Below, piece after piece: positions 37,116-48,395 of a stretch of 64,000 nucleotides of DNA. The stretch is from Pseudo-nitzschia pungens. Lineage: Eukaryota; Bacillariophyta; Bacillariophyceae; Bacillariales; Bacillariaceae. The translations under genes and the position numbers were made by a program. The stretch spans positions 1,046,501 to 1,110,500 of the forward strand of contig CM074760.1 in the NCBI GenBank assembly GCA_037355855.1, given 5' to 3'. The first letter of the stretch is position 1. The number at the start of each line of letters is the position of its first letter. The notes beneath the pieces were generated by a model. That model ran no database searches. It was not told the origin of the DNA and saw only the letters and a list, made by a program, of their open reading frames with translations.

Positions 37116-37635
37116 ATTTATCTGATTAACCACAATTCAATGATCTGCGATGTCAGGCAGCCATTTGCAAATTGACTATCGAGATCGGAGATTGATACCG
37201 CTCTTCAAAAGCTAATACATACATTTCATTCATTTAGTATTTTTGAAAAGCTTCAAGCAGAGGTCAGCATCATGGCGAATGTGCATCGAAAACAATGTTT
37301 TGTTACTGTAGAACAATATTTCAATGCTATGGCAACAATCAAATTCAAAATTTCAACTTTCCGACGGTTCACAAGGTCATTGTTTCTTCCGCACTGATTC
37401 GTCCGAGAAACGACATCTAGTGCTCCATTATGAATGCCCCTCAACGTCAATCACTTGTGACACCTTTTCCGGTGGAAAGAGGCCCAACGAAAAACTGCAT
37501 GCATTCAACAGCGAACAGCGGCTTTCTCGTTCGCTTATACCTCTACTTTGTCTCCATCGATTTTCGAGTTTTTCTACTCTCCCTCATTCCGGTTTCTTCA
37601 ACGTGCTGTGGCTTTTACACACCACGTCATTGTCA

Positions 37636-38672
37636 TTATTTCAAACCACATCCTTCCAGATCGGTCATGGCGCCTCCTAGTATATCCTTGTTTTTCACCT
37701 CTCTGCGCCGCGACAAAAACACATCGTATCCGTCCATGTTGTTGAGTTGTGTGGATGTCATGCGATTGCCGTGAAGGTTCATGTCGATCAACAAGGTGTC
37801 CCTCCAGAGTTCTTCCGGAAGGGGTTGGGGATCCGTTGCGGATATGCGGTTGTTCCGCAGCGATAGGGCCTTGAGTTTTGTCAGCTTGCCAATGGCCGAT
37901 GGTAGGCTCTCGATGACGTTGTCGTCGAGATTCAGATCGTTCAGGTTGACCAGAATAGCAATGCTCACGGGTATCGTGGCGAGATTGTTCGACGAAAGAT
38001 CGAGTTTTTCCAGCAGTTTCAAAGGATTTTTTTGACTCACTATGCTTGGTGGGATTGTGACAAACGAATTGTTCGAGAGCAGAATAGTTTTTAGGCCTTT
38101 GGGTAGCGTCATTGGCAAGGGACTTTCGCTGTGATTTACGGCGGGAGGAATACCCTTTTTGCTTTTGTGAACGACAGGATCACCCAGTAAATTGTTGCTT
38201 GCGGAAAGTGTCTTAAGTTTTGTCAGGGATGATACAGGATTCATGCTTCCCGCCGTTAGCTTATTGTTGTCGACGTTCAACGATTTGAGAACTTTCAAGT
38301 TAGAAAGCTCTGGATTGAGTTTCACGAGTTTGTTCTTGGATAGATCGAGGGTTGTGAGCTTGGAAATTCTGTGGAAAGCGACATTTGCAGATGGTTCGGT
38401 GCAGCATCGAAGAATCAATCAATCAATCAATCAATCCATTCAATCAAAGAAAGATGAGATTCCATATGTTTCATTGCGGCACGTGAACATTTTGACGTTG
38501 AATGCTGAATAAATTCGTCATCGGTCGGGTTCTGAACTTACTCGAAGACTTGAATCGGGCACGCTTCCAATTTGTGCTCACAGAGCGATAGAACTCCGGT
38601 CTTTCGCGCATTTTCCAGTTTTTGTTCAACGACCTTCCGACCCGTTTTATTGTGCGGGTGAGAATTCCCCAT
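37636..38672 (-). CDS. Leucine-rich repeat protein, LRRC57-like, 2 exons
   Basis: Exon 1 (38672-38542) begins MGNSHPHNK, then KLENARKTGVLSL; exon 2 is 38368-37636. The 173-bp intron is GTAAGT...ACAG and joining gives CPIQVFEISKLTTLDLSKN, for 287 residues. MGN followed by a helix containing A-x-K-T-G-V-x-x-L matches animal LRRC57 (METAQKTGVFQL), and Gly2 is a probable N-myristoylation site. About eight LRRs follow (LxxLDLSxNxLxxL, LPxxIGxLxxLKxLSLxxN). The end, NNMDGYDVFLSRRREVKNK, matches the family's closing EGYDKYMERF segment. Function in the family is poorly known; membrane association through myristate is inference. Confidence 0.85.
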
Positions 38673-39469
38673 GTTTGCTGACTTGCTGTGCTTTAGAAAG
38701 GACTATGGGCGTGACTCTTGTTTCTCCCGACGGAACGTTTTCCTGGAGTCGAAAGGGATCGGCCAAACCGTAGATTAGTGATGCAGAATGCGGTAGTCAA
38801 TACGGCACTTCTGGCTTGTTCAAGTCTGTTGGCGATGGGGTTTGCATCATCTTTCAATTATTCAAGATTGCTCTCCAATAGGCAATCTTACGATGCACGA
38901 TATCGCACACACTACACGGTATTTTGAATTAAAATAATACTTCGTAATAATAATTGTACCCGTACCCGTAGTTATCTTCGGATCATCCTCAACAAAGATG
39001 GATAAAAACTCGTACAAGAAACTCGGAAATACCTTTTTTGAAGACTACTGGACGTCGTGATATCATAAGCCCAAACCGTCAAATAACCCCTACAACTACT
39101 GACCGCACCCACTTTCGAAATCGCTCTCTCAATTAACAGATGTTTGCAACAATGATCATAAAAGATTTACATACCGTGCAGTAATCTCGTATTATTCCTG
39201 CTGTCGAGATACCGTACCGTACAGTAATTAATAATCGTGAGAGCACGCACGAGTACAAGTACGTTCTAATTGTCATCGGATGCTGGATCCAACAATAACA
39301 CTCGTCTGTGCAAAGATACCTACCGTCATCAGTGCGTTACACTCTTCGTCCAAGCTTGAAGATCGGCAGTGTTAAGTCCTAGAGGGGGATTTGCAAGTTA
39401 TTGAATTTAAAAAAAAAACAAGTAGTGATCCATTCGTCTGTCAATCGAGAAATCCACGCAAACCGCAAG
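38673..39469. other. Intergenic, no gene seen
   Basis: About 800 bp between divergent genes; short AT-rich tracts, repeated GTAC-type words at 39210-39265, no other feature. Confidence 0.6.
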
Positions 39470-40651
39470 ATGGTCGGCAACAGTAGCATCCACAACAACG
39501 AAGGGGACAGGGATCGATGGGTTGCGGGTTCGTTCGAACCCGTTGATGACGCCCGTACCGTTGGGAGCAGAACAACAAGAGATACTATGCATACCACCAG
39601 CGAGGACCGGATTGTCGAATCCATCTACAATCATGTAATGCAATCAATTTGTCGAGACGTTGCTGCAAACATGCACGAGATGATCAAGACAGGATCCGAA
39701 GACGTGATTCCGTCGTCCTGGAAGTTGTTCACGGCAACCAAAACGCCAACTCGCAGGGAGTTGTATCCGGAACTTTACAATGGAAGTGATGGCAACAGTG
39801 ACAGTGATAATGAGACTAGCAACAACGACAACACGACGGAAACTACTGGGGAAGGAGGGCATCGAACAAGCAAATCGACGAGGAGAAAAAGGATGACGGA
39901 CGAAGAAATCGAGAGCATCCTGGACAAATATGCCGTGGATCTTCCGATTTCATCATCATCTGCCTCGCCTACACGTACAACGAATGGAAAGAGACGTCCG
40001 CCACGGGACATGGCAAAGGAAGAGGAAGAGCGCCGACTGTTGACAAAAATCAAAAAGGAAAAGGAAAGCAAATACAAGCACGACAGCGAGGAAGACGGGG
40101 ACGACATCACGAACAATGATGACGACGAAGACGACGACGACGACGAAGATTTCAAAATGGAGGATGCAGATGGGGAAGACGATGACGACGATGACGAAAA
40201 CCTGGGGGGCACCCGAAGAAAGAAACGTGCCCTGTCGTCCTTGTCGACTGCACCGTCCGTAGGCTCGGCCGCAGAACCCCGATCGCTGTCGACTGCTCCA
40301 GCGGGGGTCACCGATCCGACGATGACGACGATGACAACAACAGCGGCAACAGCAACAAATAGTGGCAACCATAGCGGCGTTGGTCACCCCAAGGTTGACA
40401 TTTGGGGCAAAACTCCCGCCAAGGAACCCAAGAATCGTCTCTGCCGATGCCAGCTCTGTGGTCGACTCATCAGCACGTCTCGATTTGCGAGTCACCTGGA
40501 CAAATGCATGGGATTGTCCACGAGCCGAGGAGGACCGTTGTCGCTTTCGGGATCCTTGGGAAGCACAAAAGGCATGCTGCTGTCGTCGGCCTCGAGCATG
40601 AGCGGATTGGGACTGAAAAAAACGAAACGGGGAAGCACGATTTTGAAATGA
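39470..40651 (+). CDS. SGF11/ATXN7L3-like subunit of the SAGA deubiquitinase module
   Basis: Single exon, 393 residues from the ATG at 39470. The N-terminus has a short helix (DRIVESIYNHVMQSICRDVA) of the kind that packs Sgf11 against Sus1/ENY2 and Ubp8/USP22. Near the C-terminus is the zinc finger CQLC-GRLISTSRFASH-LDKC (about 40450-40510), with the RFA-x-HL-x-KC-x-G pattern characteristic of Sgf11/ATXN7L3. Between them lie about 230 residues of low complexity: a Ser/Thr stretch, a helical segment with EEERRLLTKIKKEKESKY, and long Asp/Glu runs. The family helps the SAGA module remove ubiquitin from histone H2B in the nucleus. The linker is much longer than in yeast. Confidence 0.75.
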   Translation: MVGNSSIHNNEGDRDRWVAGSFEPVDDARTVGSRTTRDTMHTTSEDRIVESIYNHVMQSICRDVAANMHEMIKTGSEDVIPSSWKLFTATKTPTRRELYPELYNGSDGNSDSDNETSNNDNTTETTGEGGHRTSKSTRRKRMTDEEIESILDKYAVDLPISSSSASPTRTTNGKRRPPRDMAKEEEERRLLTKIKKEKESKYKHDSEEDGDDITNNDDDEDDDDDEDFKMEDADGEDDDDDDENLGGTRRKKRALSSLSTAPSVGSAAEPRSLSTAPAGVTDPTMTTMTTTAATATNSGNHSGVGHPKVDIWGKTPAKEPKNRLCRCQLCGRLISTSRFASHLDKCMGLSTSRGGPLSLSGSLGSTKGMLLSSASSMSGLGLKKTKRGSTILK

Positions 40652-41071
40652 ACAACTAATGTCCCGAAGTGAAGGGAATTGCGACGCAATAGTATCGACG
40701 AAGAAGACACAACCTTCAAACGGTCTTGGGAGGTTTTTGGATCCGATCATCGGCTTCAACAATATTGGTGAAATACAGGATTTCCTGCAGTCGAGTACCA
40801 TTCATCTGGATTAGGCAATTACTACGAAGTACTTTGTATGACCGCTTTGATCATATTCTTCAGACGAAACAATTGTATGCTCGTGGGATACTGAACGCAG
40901 TGGTGCGATCTAGAAGCGTGCAGAACAGTGCAATAATTTCTAAGCTCAAAAGTGTGCTCAGCAGAAAAAAGAGCACAGTGTCTCTACCTCGTGTTTGTAG
41001 CAGCAATACAACAGTTTGTTTTTTGCCTCATTAAATATTATTTGAGTATACCGCCGACCGATTCGCATAGA
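40652..41071. other. Intergenic, no gene seen
   Basis: About 420 bp between the convergent SGF11-like and TLDc-like genes, so probably two 3'UTRs. Confidence 0.6.
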
Positions 41072-41993
41072 CTACCCGGAGGTCATATCCAGAACACCAC
41101 CGGAATACGGAATCTCTTCGTTGGCGTCGTAACAGCCCACGAGCACCTTGAGTTCTTTCAACTCGGTAGCACCACCCGTCTCCCAGAACAAGCTCGGGAG
41201 GTCTTCTGGGCCACGCTCAAAATAGGGTCCCAATTTTGATTGCGCCACCTTCTCGCGTCCGGCTTGCAAACCGATCACCAAGGAATCGGGACCGAAACTG
41301 ATGCCAAAACCCGGGTCGTCGCGGGCACACGCCAATCCCCCGCCCCCGACCTTTTGCAATTTTTGGAACGTTGCTCTTCCCCGATCGTTTCCGCCTCGTC
41401 GTTCGTAGAACAAAAAGGCCGCCACCGAAGGCCGAGCCCCTCCCAGCGAAGATTGACCCTTTGGGTTGTATCCACCACACAGTTTACCGCTTCGGTCCGT
41501 GGCAATCACCACCGCCGCCCCCTTTCCGTCGACCGCGCGATGAAAGGCGGAAGGGTTCCAGCCATCTCGGTTGGCGTCGTATACCAGTTGCAGAGCCCTG
41601 GATTCTAGTTGCGTGTTTTTCAAAAGGGTTCGAACCATCTGCGCTTCGGGAATATCGGCATCTTCTTCTAGCTGTACCTCGTTGGGATCATATGTTGCGG
41701 GGTATTGTTCTGGGTATTGCACTCGTCGGTTGTTTTCCGACGATGACTTGTTTGGTTCAAAGAAATTCTCCAGCCAGCCGTAGCGTGCTGACGAATTTCG
41801 TTGCCGTTGGCGATGATAGCGATGGTGACAGTTGTGCCCCGAAGATTGCGAGGGCTTCCAATGGCGAAAAGAAAAGGCATCTAGTGTTTGTCGAGGGAAA
41901 CTGCCAGGGGTGAAATCCGAACGTTGAATTTGTGCCGCTGATCAGGAGACACCGCAGCAACCATAATCGAACAGAAAATTGCCCGTTCGTCAT
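41072..41993 (-). CDS. Plastid-targeted TLDc-like protein (apparent +1 frame change)
   Basis: Residues after about 41720 resemble a TLDc domain: ALQLVYDANRDGWNPSAFH, then VDGKGAAVVIATDRSGKLCG and GYNPKG, matching the family's SRDG-x-x-x-x-FH, KGPTL and FGGY order, and later SLVIGLQ, SKLGPYFE and ELKELKVLVG. In the same frame the sequence continues upstream as RYGWLENFFEPNKSSS. The best start is ATG 41993, one frame back: a hydrophobic signal (VRLWLLRCLLISG) ending STFGFHPW, an ASAF-like Phe site, then a Ser/Thr-rich transit stretch up to TATKFVS. The two frames meet at about 41775-41800 with a +1 change and no room for an intron. TLDc domains bind V-ATPase or counter oxidative stress in other eukaryotes; a plastid version would be unusual. 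Confidence 0.6.
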
Positions 41994-42765
41994 TAGGACT
42001 TCCGTTTCGGTGATCTGTCTGTTAATGGAAGGGAAGGATGTGTGACAGAGATCTACAACAGTACCTGTTTGGAATACGGTACTTGTACTCAACTCTCCGG
42101 CGTCTAGTGCAAACTGGAAACAACAATCAACAAGGAAAACGAAAATCCCATTTTCTGGAAGCATTTTTTTCTGTGTTGAAGTTCAAAAAATTTGGGTCAA
42201 TTGTTATTCTTATTTCAAACTCGTGACTAAACTCCTGATCGTTTCTTGGCAGAGGCATAGCCTACCGTATAATGGACGTGAATTACGTAGGCCTTACCGT
42301 ATGGGCCTAAGTGTACGAATGTTGGAGTGAAAAGTTTGTTTTGAGAAAAGAGGAGGTGTCAAAAAAGAATGTGCTGAGCATCTCATGTCATGTTGCAATC
42401 CTACTGGGACTGGGTAAATGTTGGAAGCACGTGCAGGTATGCACTGATTAACAACTCAAGGTAATCTTATCTGAAATTGTCAGTTACTTCGTAGAAAGTG
42501 TTTTGAGTGTTTTAAGTGTTCCACCTTCAAACGTTCAACGTTCCGTTCAGAATTCAATTGTTCACCGTTCACTGTTTCTGTCTGTAACGAATTACGGTAG
42601 TTCGTTGACGTTTGGTGTCATCTCTCATCTCTGTTGATTGAGACGCAGATGGAAAACAACTATCGCCTCAAAAAAGGATGTGATATAAGGATACCTTGAG
42701 CTGGAAAATCGGCACATAATGGATGAGAGCTAGATAACAGGAAGAAGGAAACGGCTACAGTGGCA
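41994..42765. other. Intergenic, no gene seen
   Basis: About 770 bp between divergent genes. It contains a run of GTGTTTTGAGTGTTTTAAGTG and GTTCAACGTTC-type short repeats at 42498-42580; nothing else is recognised. Confidence 0.55.
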
Positions 42766-45358
42766 ATGGAACGAAAAGAACCGCCTCCCGAACGGGTTTC
42801 GGAGAAGGATGATTCCTCCTCCTCCTCCTCCTCTTCCGCGACTGGCACTGGTGCCTCCAAGAAACGACCATCATTGTCACTATCAGCCCTGATTCCGAAC
42901 GCAGAGGACCCAATGTCGCCTGAGAGCGATAGTCGCTTCGATCTTTACCAATCGGCGTCTTGCGAATCATTTTCCTACAAATCGTCATCAACCGTAGATT
43001 TCGAGGATTTCGATCTGGACTTGCCATACCGATGGTACAAACGAGCATGGTCCATAGTCATGTGCATCACGGGAATTTTTGATATATTGGCATACCTCGA
43101 ACCAAGCTTGCGTCGGTCGTTTAATGAGGGATTTCTTTGCATTCCCAAGAATGCTACTACCACAACTTCACCCGATTTCATAGAATTCGGTGAGGGCGTG
43201 TCAAACTTGTTGGTAAATCTGGACAAGGAACCATCCCTACCATTCTATTGTTCCATCTGGGCCACCTTCTTGGATCGATTGCGTGACTACAATGTTGTCA
43301 TCGCTTTTGTATTCTCACTCTTGTGGTTCAAACAGTCCCAGATCAAGGCAAAAGATGAATACCACTACAATACGACCGTGAAAGAGGACCGTATCGCACT
43401 ATTATCGCCTTCTGTCGAAGTAACAAGCAACATGTACAACGACAAAAACGAGGTTGAAAGAAGTGCAGGGATTCGAAGCACGAGGAAGAAAAATTTCAAT
43501 CCGAGCATTATTTACTACCGCCGAATCATTTTAAGGATGGCTCTTCTACCAATAGGTTTTTACGTTATTCTCTTTCATCTAACTCGGGGCTTGATGAACA
43601 GGAAGTGGCTCTATCGGGAACTTTTGATTGAACGACCTGCCAACGAGACGACCTACCTTACTATCAAAGATCCCAATGAATACGTGACCATCGACGTTAG
43701 CAAAACGCACGCGAAGATGAGCACAATGTTTGCTATATTCCTATACCTCAAGTACAACTTTTTATTGGCAACGAAAGCTGCGAGAGCTAGGCTCGGCGCT
43801 TACTACATCCCTCAATTGCGACGAAAGTTGGTCGTGAAAGCATTCCGGAATCCAAGGAATTTTATACGACAGTTCAATATGGTGCTGCAGTATGTGCGTT
43901 GGATTAAATACACAATACCTCTCTTACTGAAACTCAACAAACTGAGAGGGAACGCCATAGCCACACTGAAAAAACGGAGGTTATTCGCGAAAGCCAGGCA
44001 CGAAGCTAGGGTCAAAAACCTTCTGGAAAAGTCATCTCTCGAAAAAGAAAACGCAAGCCGAAATAGAAGAAGACGCCGCCGTTTTGACACAACGAGTCTG
44101 GAGAGCCTACCAAAATCGTTTGCACAGTCGGATGTTGGCTTGTTTCAGTAAAAGCAAACGGCTAAAAGCCGCGATGACGATACAGTTGATGTTTCGGAGA
44201 ATATCGATTAAAGCTCGAATTAGTATGGCACAAAAGAGAAGAGAACTCAACCGCCTCGAGCGACTGAAACGAGAAAAATCGACACAATTGAACGACGATG
44301 AGCGCAGGCGGCTGTACGAATTGCAAGATGAATTCTTGGCCGAAGCCAAGAAAACCATTAACAAGAGGCTCTTGATGAGACCCAACACCTGGTTTGCGTT
44401 TTCGTGGAATACTCTTTTCGTCTATTGCATCTTGGTGGAAATTTCTCATAATGCATTGAAACCGTGGTTGGCAATCCCAAAAGCACAACAAACAGACCTT
44501 CGGAAAATGAAGTCGATGAGATCATTTGTGGCTGAGTCCTTGATTCCAACACCGGTGGAGGAAACGTCAACCTGTAAAGAGTTCTTGCAAAAAAAGTCAC
44601 CTCTCCATCGGTTATTCTTCAGAAAGGACCACGTCGAGCGACCGACTCGCAAAGAGGTAATGAGCGCCTTCATCGACGAAATTATTGACTCAGAGTACGA
44701 TCTAGAGGAAATTCGCAATTATACAAATCATACAGCAATACGCAAGGTTCCGTGGCGTTGTAGCGAGCCCATTTTGACGTGGAGGGAGAACTGGAGGAAC
44801 GTTGTTCGACTAGTACTTTGTCCCAAACCATTGTCTGAATGGCCATCCTGCCAACAGCAAGAGAAAACATTGATCGATCTGATAATATCACCCTTTCACA
44901 AGAGGAAGGAAAAGCCGCTCCCGTGGTATTGTGCCAAATCCTTTATATCGATTCACAATTTCTATCGATCGACGTGGAACTTCATCATCGATCAAATCCG
45001 AATCGTCATCTCAATAATTTGTTTCCTAGATGTCTTCGTGAAATTCTTCACTGGTGAGTTTGATCCGGTCACAGGGGAACTTATACCTAAACCCTTTGTC
45101 CGACGTTGGCTATTTCCGGGCCTGTTATTGCAGCTGCTTGTCAATCCAGCTATTGGCGCGTTTTCGACGGCCTTCTTTCGCTTCGCGGATTGGGTAATGG
45201 TGATTGGTCCGGTCCGGGTCCTCAGATGGTGCATTGCAGTTGTCGTACCAATTGCATATGGTTTGAGGAATATCGTAATTGCGACATTGCAGGACGCGGC
45301 TTTCGATCGGCAACTCGCTCAGTACGTAATGATCCTTTCCGAATACTCGCACTGGTGA
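42766..45358 (+). CDS. Large membrane protein with IQ-like motifs and a CNG/HCN-like helix set (one +1 frame change)
   Basis: An open frame from ATG 42766 (RKEPPPERVSE, acidic/Ser-rich start) and a second frame to 45358 join at about 44040-44075. Past that point the +1 frame reads KTQAEIEEDAAVLTQRVWRAY, so one extra base, probably in the A-runs, separates them. The total is about 860 residues. Visible parts: two to three TM helices around 43040-43330 and 43540-43590; a basic helical region; two IQ-like segments (LTQRVWRAYQNR, AMTIQLMFRRISIKAR) that could bind calmodulin or centrin; a coiled-coil stretch; TM helix WNTLFVYCILVEIS; then RIVISIICFLDVFVKFFTGEFDP. The last part resembles the S2-S3 region of cyclic-nucleotide-gated and HCN channels (DxxFxxxIxxxFxTG). 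No K+ or Ca2+ filter sequence is seen, so channel function is doubtful. Confidence 0.65.
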
Positions 45359-46499
45359 CAATCAGTTTTGAAATAATAAAGAATACAGAATACAGAATGA
45401 GGTGCGAAAGACACAATTTTCCTCGCTAAGCAAAACTGTTGTCGAACTTTCACTATTTTCATAGATTAGAACATCATTATCTTTAAGGTCTTGATTTGCC
45501 ACTTTACTAGCTCCCACAAGCACTTTGCTTTCTCAATGCAGTACATACAATGAACAAAGTTTTCGGTTATAGGCAGCGAAAGAGAGATCTGCAACATCAG
45601 TCCAGAATTTATTTTGAAGAGTTGATTACCATTTTCCCTTGTGGTATCGCTGTCATACTTTTCGATCATGCAAGAATAATCTAACTTGGCAAAGAGCCAA
45701 GAAACGGCACGATGTTCTTAGTAGAAGCTGCGAGGGGATGAGGAAGGATTGATTGTTTCGTGTCCATCACTCACTGCGTGGGAGCTAAGACTCGTGTTTT
45801 CGTTAGCTGGCAGTTTGTATATTGAGGATGAGCAACAATTCGAGTGTTCTCCCCCCGCACATGGTGCAATAGGTGTGCAGTTAGTACCTGAGTCACCCGT
45901 GCTACTGCCAGAGAGGAACAGGAACAGAAGAGACGAGATGATGTTTGATGCTACTTCAGAGTGGCAGCAGAGAGTTTCCAGCGTACCCATGGAATCAATT
46001 CAGTTTGAACACACGCTAGGAGAGTCGTCTATCTTGATGGTGCTTAGGAGGAGTTCACGGCGAAGGAAGTAGAAAGGCACCGCAAACGTGGACAGCAATA
46101 CGGAACAGCAGCTACTAGTAGGAGGAAAGTATTATTTACTACGGAACGAGCACGAGTATTCGAGGAGAGTTTTCCTGCGCCGAAAAGGTCCCCGATCAAG
46201 AGGACGCCTCAGCATTGCGCATGCAATTTGCGCATGCAATGGATTCATATGGGACGAAGAACTCAACGAATGGGTGGCGTCTAAGGACTAGGGACTTAGT
46301 GAAACACCCAAGCGAAGACATCGGTTCCTTGTGGTGTTGACAGTAGTGTTGTAGAAGTTGATGACTTCTTCCAGATGATGAAAGACCTCCGGCTAGAAGA
46401 GTTTGAAAATCCACAAGAAGAAGAGGTGGAGGTTGAAGGTTTGTTAGAAGACATGTGGACTGCTCCAGTTTAAAATATCAAATAGAACTCCTTACTTAC
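45359..46499. other. Intergenic; short open frames only
   Basis: Open frames at 45749-46072 and 46088-46291 encode compositionally protein-like peptides (for example GKYYLLRNEHEYSRRVFLRR) and may be remnants of a mobile element, since repeats and reverse transcriptase debris follow. No family is recognised. Confidence 0.4.
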
Positions 46500-46730
46500 T
46501 GTTTGCTGTATATCGACGTGTTGCTGCTGCTGCTGTCCCCTGTATTATACTATCGACGCGTAGCTGTCCCCTGTACATCGACGCGTTGCTGCTGCTGTCC
46601 CCTGTATTATACTATCGACGCGTAGCTGTCCCCTGTACATCGACGCGTTGCTGCTGCTGTCCCCTGTATTATACTATTGACGCGTTGCTGCTGCTGTCCC
46701 CTGTATATCGACGCTTTGCTACTATTTATT

Positions 46731-46776
46731 GCTAGGGTATCTCTTTACAGTGCATAATCCACGCGTCGAACCTAGC
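46731..46776. repeat. 46-bp box, copy 1
   Basis: Begins GCTAGGGTATCTC and ends CGCGTCGAACCTAGC, then AAAAC. The six terminal bases form an inverted repeat (GCTAGG/CCTAGC). Confidence 0.9.
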
Positions 46777-46984
46777 AAAACCCCATACGTTATTCGCTGC
46801 TTGTTGCTGCTTGCTGCTGCTTGCTGCTCCCCCCGTATGATATTGACGCGTTGCTGCTGCTCGTCGCTGCTTGCTGTCCCCCCATCTATATCGACGCTAC
46901 GCTGCTTTTTGCTGCTCCCCTGCATATCGTCGCGTTGCTACTGCTTGCTGCTCCCCCTGCTGTATCGATTGCATCGAGGGCGAT

Positions 46985-47030
46985 GCTAGGGTATCTCTTT
47001 ACAGTACATAATCCACGCGTCGAACCTAGC
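46985..47030. repeat. 46-bp box, copy 2
   Basis: Same length and ends as copy 1; differs at one inner base (CAGTACATA for CAGTGCATA). Confidence 0.9.
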
Positions 47031-47562
47031 AAAACCCTGTATGTTGTTGCTCGCTGCTCGCTGCTTGTTGCTTCCCTGTCTGTCGACGCTTTGCTGCTGC
47101 TTGCTGCTCCCCTGTATATCGACGCGTTGCTACTGCTCGCTGCTTGCTGTCCCCCCCATATATCAACGCTTTGCTGTATATCAACGCTTTGCTGCTGTTT
47201 GCTGCTTGCAATCCCCCTGTATATTAACGCTTTGCTGTTTATCGACGCGTTGCTGCTTGTTGTCCCCCCTGTATATCAACACTTTGCTGTATATCGACGC
47301 GTTGCTGCTGCTCGCTACTTGTTGTCCCCCCATATATCAACGCTTTGCTGTATATCAACGCTTTGCTGCTATTTGCTGCTTGCTGTCCTCCTCTGTATAT
47401 AAACGCGTTGCTGCATATCGACGCGTTGCTGCTGTCCCCTCTATATCGACGCGTTGCTGCTTGCTGTCCCCCCTGTATACCAACGCTTTGCTGTATGTCG
47501 ACGCGTTGCTGCTATTTGCTGCGTGCTGTCCCCCCCTGCTGTATCGCTTTCGTCTTGGCCAT

Positions 47563-47608
47563 GCTAGGGTATTGTTTCGCAGTACATAATCCACGCGTCG
47601 AACCTAGC
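47563..47608. repeat. 46-bp box, copy 3
   Basis: Same length and ends as copy 1; the inner part reads GGTATTGTTTCGCAG. Confidence 0.9.
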
Positions 47609-47717
47609 AAAACCCAGTACATTATCTGCTGCTTGCTACTGCTTGCTGCTACTTGCTGCTGCTTGCTGCGGCTTGCTGTCCCCTGTATAGCGACGCTTTG
47701 CTGCTGCTTGCTGCTGT

Positions 47718-47763
47718 ACTAGGGTATCTCTTTACAGTACATAATCCACTCGTCGAACCTAGC
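47718..47763. repeat. 46-bp box, copy 4
   Basis: Same length; first base A instead of G, and CACTCGTCG for CACGCGTCG. Confidence 0.9.
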
Positions 47764-48032
47764 AAAACCCCATACGTCGTTTGCTGCTTGCTGCTTGCTG
47801 TCCCCCCCTGTACACCGACGCTTTGCTGCTGGGTGCTAGTCCCCCCCTACTGTATCGACTCGTTGCTGCTGCGGCTTGCTGCTCCCCTGTATATCGACGC
47901 TTTGCTGCTGCTTGCTGTCCCCCCTTGTATATCGACGCTTTGCTGCTGCTTGCTGCCCCCCCTTTATTATCAACGCTTTGCTGCTATTTGCTGCTTGCTG
48001 TTCCCCTGCTGTATCGATTTTATCTTGGCTGC

Positions 48033-48078
48033 GCTAGGGTATCCCTTTACAATACAAAAACAACGCGTCGGACCTAGC
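48033..48078. repeat. 46-bp box, copy 5
   Basis: Same length and ends; diverged centre (CAATACAAAAACAACG) and CGGACCTAGC at the end. Confidence 0.9.
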
Positions 48079-48190
48079 GAAACCCCTGTACTTTATTTGC
48101 TGCTCGCTGCTACTTGCTGTCCCCCCTGTATATCGAAGCGTTGCTGCTGCTTGCTGCTCCCCGTGCTGTATCGATTCTATCGAAGGCGAT

Positions 48191-48236
48191 GCTAGGGTAT
48201 CTCTTTGCAGTACATAATGCACGCGTCGAACCTAGC
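48191..48236. repeat. 46-bp box, copy 6
   Basis: Same length and ends; centre CAGTACATAATGCACG. Confidence 0.9.
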
Positions 48237-48349
48237 AAAACCCAATACTCGTCTATTCGCTGCTCGCTGCTCGCTGCTCGCTGCTACTTGCTGTATATCG
48301 ACGCTTTGCTGCTGCTTGCTGACGCCCTGTACTGTTTATCCAGGGTGAT

Positions 48350-48395
48350 GCTAGGGTATGATTTCGCAGTACATAAACAACGCGTCGGACCTAGC
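48350..48395. repeat. 46-bp box, copy 7
   Basis: Same length and ends; reads GGTATGATTTCGCAG and CGGACCTAGC, like a mixture of copies 3 and 5. Confidence 0.9.

Noticed and set aside
41757..41783. CTT-TGA at the end of the upstream TLDc frame, like bacterial prfB and antizyme +1 shift sites
   Set aside because: The coding signal switches frame some bases before this stop, and none of the other +1 sites is at a stop codon.
46731..48395. tRNA or tRNA-derived SINE based on GGTTCGA in the boxes (minus strand)
   Set aside because: No A box at the right distance, no cloverleaf, and two of seven copies have GGTCCGA.
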